From positions 17,217,937-17,281,936 of the forward strand of contig CM055906.1 in NCBI GenBank assembly GCA_029582155.1: 64,000 nt of DNA, written 5' to 3'. Shown here one piece after another: positions 11,616 to 23,779 of the stretch. Numbering within the stretch: position 1 is the stretch's first letter; every line of letters begins with the position of its first letter. The notes under the pieces are model-generated. The model was not told the DNA's origin. It saw only the letters and a program-made list of their open reading frames with translations, and did not search any database. A program made the position numbers and the translations under genes. The DNA comes from Panopea generosa. Lineage: Eukaryota; Mollusca; Bivalvia; Adapedonta; Hiatellidae.

Positions 11616-14600
11616 GTTGCTACCTTTTATTTATCAATTCAAATAAAATTATATATATATAACGGGGTAATGAACTGAAATCTGATTTAGAAATAATTAC
11701 ACTATTAGTTTATATTGACTGCGATCAACTAGAATATTTTTGTGAAGCTAAGCAGGACTGTTTGCTATTGTGTATAAAATTACTTTTTGTTTTGTTGAAC
11801 ATTTTCAGGATAGGAATTGATATAAAAAGAGACTTGAAGCACTTCTAAAACTTTAAATGCAAATGTCTTTCTCTGTTAGAAGTCTTATTTCAGAGCACAC
11901 TTCCATACTGGTATTGTGATGTTTGATATTATAAATAAATTCTAACAGCACATTCGGTTGTTATGCACTTTGCATTTTACACATATATATAAAATACATG
12001 CCAATTTTTTATTTATTTATTTTGTTATATTATGATTTTTTAACATGTATGTTATAGTATAAGTACATTTCATGTAAGTTAGAGGTTTGGAAACAATATT
12101 CAAGAGCCCTGTTTTCTCCAAAACAGTTATCCCAAGGGATGGAATTATTTATCTGAACTAAAAAAATTATTAATGAATCGTTTTCTTGCATAACAAACAC
12201 ATTCAATAAGATTTCTATTTAATTCATCATTAACTTTATAACATTGAAATTAATCATATAAATCATGTCTCTTTGGGAAAGTGGTCAATGTATATACACG
12301 TGATATAATGGTGAAATAAGTTTTTAGCCAATTTTTAAGAATCTTGATTATAATCCCTTTAAAATTAACTTTAATGGCTCTGGTCTGTAAATAAATGTAC
12401 ATGAACTGGAAGTGTTAAAGTCTCTGAAAATGAAATACAGTCAGGTGAATCTCAATTCAGTAAATTGCTTATACCGATATAGCATCAATCTTACAGTAAT
12501 ATCAAACTCTTCCATTTTGAAAGTATGCCAATTTTAAAACCAAAATTTATAGACTTATCTAGGTGTGTTGCAAGATATTTGCAAGTCTCAGTTTTTTTCC
12601 CATATTTATTGATCTGTAAAAGGCATCATGTCAGGAAAATTCTCTACAAATATCTGAACAAATTAAACTATTTTTAAAATGAATATAAAGCATCTCATTT
12701 CTATACAAATTATTTGGAATTTATTGCCAGTACGTGACAACAATATTTCAACCTGAGTGGTTAATTTGAAATGAAATCCTTATTTTAGATGAATACCACG
12801 CACATAATGTTTAACAATTTTTACCTTATGTGTGGATTCCTGTCGAGATAAATCATATTGAGCAATATATGGCAAAAATGACGAATTGATTTACTATCAA
12901 AATAAAATCATGTAACTCATGTGATACATTACAAAATATGTTACAATACTACTCAAATATATTTAGTCTAACCTGGGTCACAAAGGCCAAATTGGTAATA
13001 TCTTTTAAATATACTATTTACTGTAAGCATTTTTTATAGATGTCCTAATTTTATTGAGGGCTCAGTATATATAGGCATGATATATTTGAGAGAAAAAAAA
13101 GGCAAATCATACCTGTAAATTATACTCTATACTTAACAAACACTATTTCTGTTTTAGGTACAGCAAAGTTCTTAAGATGTGATAGTAAAAATTCTGATCC
13201 TCCCTCTTGACAGCAGTAGCCAATGAAAAAAGTGTCTTCAACTTAAATGGACCAATCAGATGCAGCCTTTTGTCAACATTGTCCAATCAAAAGATTGGAT
13301 ATGAATCATTTGCTGTGATTGGTTGACACAGATAAACCACAGATATCTGCATGCTGACTGCTGATGGTAATCAATAGTGTGATGTGATATCAGTGGAAGA
13401 AAACTGGAAAAAACAGGGTGAATTATGGGACAACTTGAGTAGTGAACTACAAAGATAGCAAAGGGTGCCAACCAATCATTTAATCTGTGATAAACCATAA
13501 TAGCCATGTGATAGTCATGTGATATTTAAATATTTATTGTGTGTGTATGTATATATATAGTATATTTATATTAAGATGATTTCATTATTTACAAAGAACA
13601 TAGTATGATATGTGATATAGAAATTACTTTGATTAATGTTTTATACTAAAAAGTCAAACCTTAGTAAGAATTATAACCAGAAACATGTGATTTTATTTTT
13701 GATCTTGAACCATTTATTTGTAAAATATATTCCGTCCATTTTTTTACCTGTACTTTCATCATCATATATACAATGTTTTTTCCCTGGTAAGAATGTATGC
13801 AAGGAAAGTACTCGATACTTAAATTGGTTTGAATGGAAAAAATACTATATTCCTGAACATTTGGCAAGAATTTATGCAAGCTGTGCACTTAAGATTTGAA
13901 CAGTTCACTGATATCAAGACAGCAGATATATATCATATTCATCAAGGACTTAAATAAAAGGATAGGAAACTTGCATCTCTCAACTAAATAATGATAAAAT
14001 AGCATGCCATGAATTAGTAATATGGCTAATAAGTCATTCAGATTTGTATATAACCTTAGATGTTTTAGAATGTTTTAAACAAGCAAAATGATCTTGAATT
14101 AATACTATTGCCATTTGAAGTAAAATTTTAAGAACTTTCCTTATTTTTTAAGTTATACAAATTTTGTAGACACCAGTACTTCAAAAATGTTAAACACAAT
14201 TTGCTGGGAATGGTTCATTTTGTAGGGAATTTCATTGTGGGAATAAAGGATTTTGATTGATTTGTATTCCTGAGATGAATGGAAGTTAGGATAGCTGAAA
14301 AGAGATTTCGTGAGATAAAGCATAAATATGTGAGCTTTCTTAAAATCTCAACTAATCTTCCTTTTCTATTTAAGTCCTTGGTTGACATGTTGTTTGATGT
14401 TGCTTATGTTTGAAACATGTTGCCTTTCAATTATTTGCTGGAGTTATTCTCAGTTCCAGTACAGAAATGAAATAAATAGTTTGTACTTTAATATCATATT
14501 TTAGGAATCAGATTTGCAATTTGATAACATAGTTTATTATTGACACCTCACTTTTTTAGATGTGCAAAATGTGATGCCAAGTGAAAATTGATTAAAATTT

Positions 14601-15150
14601 CTGTCTTCAGCGGCAGAGCTTGGTCTATATAAAATTCCGGCCTAGAAACTTTTACAGTTGATCTGGGTAGATCCTTTAAAAATATAAATGGCCAATGGTG
14701 CACTTAGGGTGTTTGTGTGTATCTTTTTCTATGCAAAAGATACAAATTACTTAATATGCAAGTTTAAATTAAATCAGAGTTTGTTGTTTTTATCTGGAAA
14801 GTGCTGGTCTGGGTTGCAGAGTACATGTGTAGCTGTGCAGGTGGTCTTTACACAGCCCTGTATATCAGTAAAACTCAGATATTGACACCTCTTTTAGCAT
14901 AATTATATATATCAGTAATTTAATCAGATTTATCAGCAGCTGCCGTGGTGAATAACAAATCTGTCAATTTGTTTATGATTAATTAATGAGATGAAACCAG
15001 ATTTTTTTTTTGATTTTTTAATTTACTACACAAGCTAATTATCTGTGGATTATACCTGAGCCAATTGTTTTTGTACATGTAGAGTGAACCTGGAATCTTC
15101 CTTCCTGATGGCGTTGAATAACCTATAATGTGTTGGCATGCTTTAAAACC
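11616..15150. other. Non-coding stretch, no gene recognised
   Basis: About 3.5 kb with only short open frames (87 codons at most, 13,636-13,899, overlapped by another frame on the opposite strand). No RT, exon or RNA gene can be supported. A CCAAT-box cluster lies at 13,219-13,476 and an ATTC microsatellite closes the stretch at 15,153-15,170; both are noted separately. Confidence 0.55.
13219..13476. promoter_or_regulatory. Cluster of six CCAAT/ATTGG motifs
   Basis: CCAAT cores occur at 13,219 (gccaat), 13,251 (accaat), 13,281 (tccaat) and 13,471 (accaat), and ATTGG cores at about 13,294 (gattgg) and 13,317 (gattgg). The pair at 13,281-13,299 forms the inverted unit tccaatcaaaagattgga. CCAAT boxes bind the NF-Y complex and cluster in many animal promoters. 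No TATA box, start site or adjacent first exon can be named, so promoter function is a guess; a decayed TIR element is an alternative. Confidence 0.3.
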
Positions 15151-15152
15151 CT

Positions 15153-15170
15153 ATTCATTCATTCATTCAT
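15153..15170. repeat. ATTC tetranucleotide microsatellite
   Basis: Four and a half tandem copies of attc sit immediately before the left end of the dispersed repeat block that begins at 15,171. It may be the tail of an unrelated element just upstream. Confidence 0.8.
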
Positions 15171-16630
15171 ACCTGAGCCAAAGGCTCACAGGTGAGGTTT
15201 TGTGATATACCTGTGTACTTCTGTTGTCTGTCATTAAATTTTGCTTCTTCTTTAAAACCGCTTGACAGATTTTCACTAAATTTGGTGTGAAGCATTGTTA
15301 CATGAACCTTCTAAAGTTTGATGAAAGCATGACTGGGGTCAAATTTGGCCATGCCAAAGCATCTTATCAGGTGTTTGTTGTTTTTTTCAACATTTTAAAA
15401 ATCTTCTCCAAAAGTACAAGGCCTGATATTTTGCATGTGGTATCACCTACCAGTAATCAGTTTCTCTCAGATTTGTTCAAGCCATGACCCTAGGGTTAAA
15501 ATTGCGCCAGCCCTGGGGACTTATCAGTTTAACATTGGGAAATTTTCATATAAAAAATTTTTTTCCCCAAGAACCGACAAGCAAAATTTGTTTATATTTG
15601 GTATAAATGATTCCTATGAATAGTGATTTCAATTTTGTTTACATAGAAATAGTCTGGTAAAACAAGAAATTATGTATTTTTCATCCATGTTAAGTATTAT
15701 TCCAATCATATTGATGTCTGAAGCATTGTTTAGTCATAACAGTCGAGACTGGGTCTTTAAAGGGAATTTAATATCCGTAAGGGGTCAGCCAAAAAGGGGA
15801 TAAAATAGTGAAATTTCAAAAATCTTCTTCACAAGAACTGATGAGTCAAATTCATTCATATTTGAAGGGGCTGGAATGTATTGGGGCCCAGTAAGGGGAC
15901 TTTGAATTTTGCATAGGATTACTATAGGAAAATAGTAAATTCTCTTTTTATCATCAATTTTAGAAATAATTTTAATCATCTGAGATCTGAAGTATTGTTT
16001 AGTCATAACAGACTGGATCTTTTAAGAGGGGTTTAATATCTATAAAGGGCCAGCAGTGGCCCAAAAAGTGATACAATTGTGAATTTTTAAAAATGTCTTC
16101 TCAAAAACAAACCAAATTTGTTTATATTTAGTTTAAATGATCTCTGTGAATAGCGATTTCAAGTTTGTTCAAATAAAGGGACTAGGTTCCATTGGGGTCC
16201 AGTAAGGGGGTTTTGATTTTTATGTAGGAATAATATGGGAAAAAAGGAATTTTGTTTTTTCTCGTCTATTTTAGGTATTATTTTAAACATCTTATGCCCG
16301 GGGCCTTGTTTAGTCATTACAGTTGATACTCACCAGAGTACTATAAAGGCAATTTAGCACACATAAGAGTCAGCAGGGGCCCAAAAAGAGATAAAATTGT
16401 GAATTTCTAAAAATCTTTTTCTGAAGAACAAAATCAGCCAGATTGGTTCATATTTGGTATAATTGGTCCCTATGTTTAGGGGTTTTAAGTTTGTTCAAAT
16501 AAAGGAGTTAGTGTTCATTGGGGCCCAGTAAGGGGGTTTCAATTTTTACATTGGAATACACAAATAATTCTAAAAATTTGAAAGAGGTGACGGGTGAAAT
16601 CAGGTAAGCGACTTAGGCCCATTTTGTTAC
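15171..16630. repeat. Dispersed repeat with ~300-bp internal units
   Basis: The block opens with an imperfect stem, acctgagccaaaggctcacaggt, and closes near 16,595-16,630 with caggtaagcgacttaggccc. Inside, a diverged unit of about 260-320 bp recurs: landmarks 'aatcttcttcacaagaac'-like near 15,560, 15,818, 16,087 and 16,405; ggggcccagtaaggg near 15,880, 16,195 and 16,525; tgtttagtcataacag near 15,730 and 15,995 (tgtttagtcattacag near 16,308). It has no open frame of length. From memory, sequences opening like this are common in bivalve genomes, which is the main clue to the organism. Related units recur at 18,745-19,600. Confidence 0.75.
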
Positions 16631-17118
16631 GAACTTTCATCAAAATCATGTACAAAAATAAATTGCCTATTGATCAGAGATATTTTTCTACTTCATCTTT
16701 AACACCTGTGTTTTTAATGTTATTCAGATTGTGTTATCACCATAGCGACTCATCACGCTTATATTATCTCTAAATAGGAAGAGTTATGCTTTTAAAAATA
16801 TTTTTCTTACTAAATGAAGCACTGGGAAACAAATGGTGTGCATTAGTATGGACGTATAATTATGTGTCCTTCATAAAAGTTGTGAATTGCATGCCCCTGG
16901 GTCTCACGGTTTGGGGTGGGACCTAATTTACTAAATCTATATAAGAAAAAATGAAAAAAAAACATAATTTCTGATGACTGAATAAACTTTTATGAATGAC
17001 TTTTGGTGTGATTTGTTGTTGTTGACATTAATGGTTAATGCTTATGTTTTATTGACAAAAGTTGAAAAATAGATTCATATAGCTTTTAATGTTACAAGGA
17101 TAATCAGGTGACCGTTTG
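16631..17118. other. Spacer without recognisable feature
   Basis: AT-rich unique sequence between the dispersed repeat block and the 22-bp array. I see nothing in it. Confidence 0.5.
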
Positions 17119-18478
17119 TTTTAAATGTATTTAAGACCACCAGTTCAATATGGATTTTCAGCTTGTTGAATATGGAATGTCTACCAGTTAAATATGGCTG
17201 GTCCACCAGTTGAATATAGATCATCCACCAGTTAAATATGGATGGTCCACCAGTAAGATACAGATCATCCACCAGTTAAATATGGATGGTCCACCAGTAA
17301 GATACAGATTGTCCACCAGTTAAATATGGATGGTCCACCAGTAAGATACAGATCATCCACCAGTTAAATATGGATGGTCCACCAGTTAGATACAGAGTTT
17401 CCACCAGTTAAATATGGATGGTCCACCAGTTAAATATTGATTGTCCAGTTAAATATGGATTTTTCACAAGTTAAATATGGATTGTCCACCATTTAGATAT
17501 GGATGGTCCACCAGTTAAATATGGATCATCCACAAGTCAAATATGGATTTTCCACCAGTTAAATATGGATGGTCCACCAGTTAAATATTGATTGTCAACC
17601 ATTTAAATATGGATGGTCCACCAGTAAAATATGGATTTTCTATGAGCTAAATATGGATGATCGACCATTTAAATATGGATAATCCACAAGTTAAATATTG
17701 ATTGTTCACTAGTTAAATATGGATTATCCACAAGTTTAATTTGGATTGTCAACCATTTAAAAATGGATGGTCCACCAGTTAAATATGGATAATCCACAAG
17801 TTAAATATTGATTGTTCACCAGTTAAATATGGATTGTCTACAAGTTTAATATTGATGATCCACCAGTTAAATATGGATGATCCACAAGTTAAATATGGAT
17901 AGTCTTCCAGTTACATACGGATAGTCCACCAGTTAAATATGGATTGTTCATCAGTTAAATATGGATTGTCCACCAGTTAAATATGGATGGTCCACCAGTT
18001 AATTATGAATTGTTTACCAGTAAAATATGGATTGTTCACCAGTTAAATATGGATGGTCCACAAGTTAAATATGGATGGTCCACCAGTTAAATATGGATTG
18101 TTTACCAGTTAAATATAGATGGTCCACCAGTTATATATGGATGGTCCACCAGTTAAATATAAATTGTTCACCAGTTAAATATGGATGGTCCACCAGTTAG
18201 ATATGGATTGTTCACCAGTTAAATATGGGTTGTCCACAAGTTAAATATGGATGATCCACCATTTAAATATGGATGGTCCACAAGTCAAATATGGATGGTC
18301 TACCATTTAAATATGGATGGTCCACCAGTTAAATATGCATCGTCCACCAGTCAAATATGGATCGTCCACAAGTCAAATATGGATTTTCCACCAGTTAAAT
18401 ATGGATGGTCCACCAGTTAAATATGGATGCTCCACCAATTAAATATAGATGGTCCACCAGTTAGATAAGGACTGTCAA
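17119..18478. repeat. 22-bp minisatellite, about 60 copies
   Basis: Unit consensus 'ccaccagttaaatatggat' plus ggt. Variants of the last three positions (ggt, cat, ttg, ttt) and of 'accagttaaat' (accagtaagat, acaagttaaat, accatttaaat) are spread along the array. In 17,230-17,400 the units alternate (ttaaatatggatggt / taagatacagatcat), giving a 44-bp dimer. The array is diverged and has no long open frame. Confidence 0.95.
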
Positions 18479-18744
18479 CTAATTTTCACCAGCTAAAAGA
18501 ATGCTATTTTTACAAGTACTTTATTTTTTTTAAAAGAAATAATTATTATAGCATAATTACTTGATGAAACATTTCTTAAGGTATGATATTGAATGGTTAT
18601 ATGTCTGTGCGATATTGTCAGTATTATATAGTATTGGATGTCAGCATTTTTTAATATTTATAAGCATTCAGCATATATTTATCACTTTGTCTATGATGAA
18701 AAATTAAAATTCTATATATTATTAACAAGCTTGTCAGTGGTTAA

Positions 18745-19600
18745 TTGCTTTACCATGTTTACACCTATTTTGCCACACTGGTGAACCCATGTGACTGCTA
18801 TGGGGTGGTGCAAGACATCGGAGGAAAGTGTCTACTTCAGGTAACGTTTTTAGCTCTACTGGTTGTTTTTTTTCATCCATTTGGGCAAAATTATTATTCA
18901 GCTTTGAGTTCTGAAGATCATTTAGTCATATAAAATAACATTTTGGTCCGGTAAAGAGAAATGACTTTTTATAAGGGGCCACAAAAGGTTAAAATAAAGA
19001 AATTATTTTCAACTGGATATATAGTTCAGTTTGAGATCCAAAGCTTTGTCGAGTAACAGTAAACTTGATTTTGTTCAATTTCAAGTCAGTCAGCCAGTCA
19101 GTGAGATATATTCATAGTTGATATAATTATTGCCTATGGGGTTTGAAACTGGGCATATAGGGGCCTTGTAAGGGAAATTTTATATACAAATATTATGGCA
19201 AAAACTGAAAAATTCCCATTTCTTATCCATTTGTTCAATACTAATTAAGAGTTTCATGTCTGAATCATTGTCTTGTCTTAGCAAATTAGATTTGGTTCAA
19301 CCAGGAAGATTGAATTTTCAAAAGGGCCCGAAGTATAACAAAAGTGTTGAAATTGTGAAATTTCAAAAATCTTCCTGTCAATAACCTTTCTGTAAAACTT
19401 GTCCATATATGATATAAATTATTATTGCATCAGCAAGGGATTGAAGTTTCTGAAAATCAAGGGACTGGGATATATAGCGACCATGTAAGGTGACTTTTAC
19501 TTTTACATAGGAATATTATGGGGAGAACTGAAATTTTTGCATCCACTGTATACATAAAAACTTCTATTTAAAATCGAAAGCAATTATGTGAGGGAGTAAT
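18745..19600. repeat. Second block of the ~300-bp dispersed repeat
   Basis: Shares the landmarks of the 15.2-16.6 kb block in the same orientation: tttagtcata near 18,923, 'gtgaaatttcaaaaatctt' near 19,356, 'taagggaaattttatatac' near 19,170, and aggaatattatgg near 19,519. The copies are more diverged and the opening and closing motifs are not visible. It lies on the far side of the 22-bp minisatellite, so one ancestral element may have been split by the array's growth, or two copies inserted independently. Confidence 0.6.
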
Positions 19601-20685
19601 TATAGAGTATTTATTTACATTGTTCTACTCTATCAACATTTGACAGAGTTACTGCCCTTTAGTAATTTTCATCCTGAACTGATTTTGGCCAAACTCCCTA
19701 TGGAGTATCAGTGTGATATCTAGTTGTGCACACAATTTTCTTTGTAGTAGTATTTCAGTCGGTAGACAAAACTCGGTAATCTAATGTTGGTTAAGTAAGG
19801 CAAAAGTCAGTGGTGGCATTTGTGTAAATGTTGAGTAAGCATCTACCTGGCCGTTGTGTACCAGCATCAGAAAGAAAGAATTAATAATATACAGTATTGT
19901 AACAGAATTAGATCCTGACCATGCTAACAATTTATCTAAATGAGACTAACTTTTGTAAACTGCCACCTTACGTCTGTTTTTACCAGCAAACAATCATTGC
20001 ATTCAACGAGCATGTCATTAATAAGACTATTTCTACATGGAACAACAAAGATTATATACATAATCATCCATATTTATTATAAATGAACCCCCATTATGCC
20101 TGTAGATTAAAATATCAACATAAATCCAAACATTGATTTGACCAGAAATCTGGCAATGGGTTGGGTGAACCAAAATACCTAGTCGGGTATTATATCTGTA
20201 TAATTTGATACTATAGTGTTTTAAATATAAAGATTATTTTTATATTAAGTATAATCAGTCTAAACAAGTTTAATTATAATTATCTAAGGTTAAATGAGTG
20301 ATCCTTGAATGACCTTCCAAAATATCTACTGCCAGATTTCTGCTGTCAACAAGAATTATTCGATCTCTGTTTTCAGACTAATGCAAAGTTTTCCCAAGAT
20401 ATAAACACAATTCATGATGGTGAATATTCACTAAGAATAATTATATTAATGTCTTGCCTTCAAATAATGCTGTATATTCTCAAACAGGAAATCATATTTG
20501 AATTTTCCTCCTCGAACGTTGCCAGAGTGAGATGATTTGAAAATCTGTCCGCATCAATTCCTGCATCTTCATTTTTATTTTATTTTGAGTTTTAATATTA
20601 ACTTGGTTTAAACAATATTTTATTCAAGAACTGTACATAGTATATAACATAACATTTGCAGTTCATAAATGACAAACAATTCTAA
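19601..20685. other. Non-coding stretch before the LINE
   Basis: No recognisable gene. The 76-codon frame at 20,305-20,535 has no motif. Confidence 0.5.
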
Positions 20686-20689
20686 GAAT

Positions 20690-22805
20690 ATGCCTGTATT
20701 GCACAGCGTCTAAAAAGGTACTACCAAGTGTTATAAATGATGATCAGACAGGATTTTTGGAAGGAAGATATATTGGCGAAAACACTCGCACTATCTATGA
20801 TCTCTTTTATTACACAGAAAAAAAAGATAAACAAAGTTTACTATTGGTTATTGCTGATTTCGAAAAAGCATTTGATACTATCTCATGGTCGTTTATTGAG
20901 GAGGTTTTAACGTTTTTAACTTTGGTCATAGTTTTGAAAAATGGATTGAATTATTTTATACAGATATTAAATCATGCTTATCAGTAAATGGTCATCTGTC
21001 AGATTTGTTCTCAACATATCTAGGCTGCCAAACAAGGTGATCCACTCTCCCCATTTATCTTTCTCTTGTGTGTGGAAATATTTGCTGTACTGGTCAGGGC
21101 AAATAAAAACATAAAAGGAGTTCAAGTAGGCGACACTGAATACATTATTTCACAATATGCGGATGACGCCTCACTTATACTAAAAGGTACAGAACAATCA
21201 CTTAAACATGCTCTTAAAGTTTTAAAATTTTATGCTGAAATTTTAGGTCTCAAGGTTAATATGTTGAAAAAACTAGAATTATATGGTTAGGCAAAAAGAC
21301 AGGTGCAGATGTTAAATCATGTACGGAAGTAGAACTAAATTGGGATCAGGGAGATTTTATAGTCCTTGGAATTACTATGTGTACTTATTTAGACAGTATG
21401 ATCAAATTAAATTATGAAACAATAATAATGAAATTAACTTATTGTTACGTTCATGGTCCAAAAGAATACTCACTCTTTTTCGAAAGATAATGATTTTAAA
21501 AAGTTAAGCTTTACCGAAACTTAATCATCTATTTTCTTCAATACCAAATCTACCTGATGATCAAGTTAAGCTGTTACAAAATATGTGTTTTAGTTTTCTA
21601 TGGAACAATTACCCAGACAAAATAAAAATAAATGTTGTTACTCAAAGCTACGAATATGGGGGACTTAGAATGATTAATATTAAACAGTTCATACGTTCTT
21701 TGAAACTAACTTGGAAAAAGACAACTTTTATTTGATGGAAAAAAATGTATGAAAATCCATGAACAAATGTATCGCTTTACCACAAAGATGTTAATATTTG
21801 GTAATGATTTTATGAACAATAATTTACATGAAATAGGCAATCTGTTCTGGAAAGATGTTTATAAAAGTTTTAATTTATTAATATCTGCTACAAAACCATT
21901 GTCATGGAAACAATTTTTAACTCAACCTCTATGGTACAACAAAAATCTTAAGATAGGAAGGTCAAGTGTTTGTTTTTTTTACAAAAGATGGTATGATAAA
22001 GGCATAATAATGATCAATGATCTGATAAATGAAAACGGTAATCTTCTGTCCTTTAGATCATTTAAAGAAAATCTTTCTGTTAATTCAAATTTTATATAAT
22101 ATGAAGGCATGATTGCCGCAGTACGTACTTACCTTCAAACTCTCAAGTTTACTCACCTAGCATTAAAATAAGAAAATCAGCCCACTTATAGTTTCTGTTA
22201 TAACAAGTACATAGAAAGGTTGTCGAGTTGTTTATGGTGTACTTAATAGGTCCAGTGTATACCAACATCCGTTTCTAAATGGAATCAGTACGGACTAAAT
22301 ATATATAAGGAATGGAATAAATTATTTAAAATATCATTTAGTTGCACTAAAGACACCAAGCTACAATGGTTTCAGGTCAACATAAATCACAGAATTACTG
22401 CTACACATTATTTATTTACAAAAATGAAGATAAAAGACTATAGTTCTTGCACTTTTTGTAAACAGCATATAAAAAGTATTACGCATCTTTTTGGGAGTGT
22501 AAATATACAAAAACACTTTGGGCTAATTTTGAAACTCTATGCACTGAAAAAATATAAACGTTCAACCAAAATCGTCTGTGAAAGATATTATCTTTGGGTC
22601 TATTAAATATGACCGTGTTCTAAACAGATTAATACTATATGCAAAACATTACATTTATAAGTGCAAGTTAGATGGAAGAACAACCAGTTTTCAGCAATTA
22701 CAAACCATAAATAAAATATTTATACCAAATTGAAAAATTAAATGTGCAAAAAAAAAAAAAAAAAGATACATTAGTAAAATTTAAAAATTACTGGAATGCA
22801 TATTA
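20690..22805 (+). pseudogene. L1-like non-LTR retrotransposon ORF2, 5'-truncated and frameshifted
   Basis: Remnant of a LINE reverse transcriptase. In order: an RT segment with DQTGFLEGRYIGENTR at about 20,740-20,790; motif A ADFEKAFDTISW at about 20,853; motif B KQGDPLSPFIF at about 21,032; motif C YADD at about 21,157; downstream thumb and linker blocks; a 116-codon open stretch at 21,749-22,099; and a C-terminal Cys-His segment (CTFCKQHIKSITHLF) at about 22,449. The frame closes near 22,805. The endonuclease domain and ORF1 are absent, so the copy is 5'-truncated. Frameshifts and stops (for example near 20,987, 21,290 and 21,730) make it inactive. KQGDPLSPF together with AFDTISW fits the L1/Tx1 group; clade assignment is inference. 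Confidence 0.9.
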
Positions 22806-23640
22806 ATCTTTATTGTAGTAATATTATTACTTAATTGTTTTCCTTTTGCTTGTTTGTTTTTTTTTAAAAAAAAAATTAACAGGGTCAACTGTTACTCACA
22901 ACTGTTGCCTAGACCAATCATCAATTAAATGAAATATGTTCAAACAAACTGCCAAATATGTTCCCTGTTGTTTCTCTTTTCCTTTTTTTGTTCTCACTTG
23001 AAAAAGCGAAGTGACATCTACAAAAAATATATTTTGCCTTTTTTTATTGTTTTTTTTGTACTGTATTTTTTTATTATATAATTCGTATTGTTAAACCATT
23101 TGGAATACCTGGTAGAAATAAAACTTGGTATAATAGTTCTTTTATATGTGATATTAAAGGCTGGGTTTTCGGGCTGAAAATGCGTTACATGGTAAAAAGC
23201 CAAATGTACGAATTGAAAAGATCTCTGTACTAATTTTTGTTTGTCTTGATCATTAATTCTTAATATAATTATATTTTATTCTTCTTGCTACTTTTGTCTT
23301 TTGATTAATCTAGAACTTAATCATGATAAAAATAATGTTAAAATAAATCATTCTGGTGGAAATCTATATAATTCTAATGATATAAACAAAAATCCCCATT
23401 TATATAGCTTTGTATAGTATGCGTTGTATATTTTTTTTTTTTTTTTTTTTTGCTCCTTGTTATACATACTTGCAATATATATACATAACAACATGCATGT
23501 CAATTATTTGTACGGTTTGTTGGGCGATGGCCCACCCCAACCCAAACAGACCTATTACGGGATGATTAAATGGGTCACCATATTTTGGTGACTGAAATTA
23601 AAAAAAAAAGAAAAAAAAAAAAAGAAAGAAATTCTAAAAA
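22806..23640 (+). other. 3' untranslated region of the L1-like LINE, with terminal stem-loop and A-rich tail
   Basis: Runs from the ORF2 stop to an A-rich tail at about 23,597-23,640. The last ~115 bp (tatttgtacggtttgttg, gatggcccaccccaa, gacctattacggg, a hairpin, then the tail) match a second copy on the minus strand at 48,800-48,915. The hairpin is GTCACCA (23,574-23,580), loop TATTT, TGGTGAC (23,586-23,592). LINE reverse transcriptases of several families recognise 3' stem-loops of their own RNA, so this is a good candidate recognition structure. Two homopolymer runs (near 22,860 and 23,431) lie within. Confidence 0.75.
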
Positions 23641-23779
23641 TTGGGATTTAGAAAAACAGCTAATTAGCTTCTATGAATCTAGGGCCCAGAAATTACTGGT
23701 GATTTACAAGTGGTGGTATATAAAGCATGTACTAGTATGTTATTTGAAATATTTATTGTTATAACTTAAAGAGTTTATT

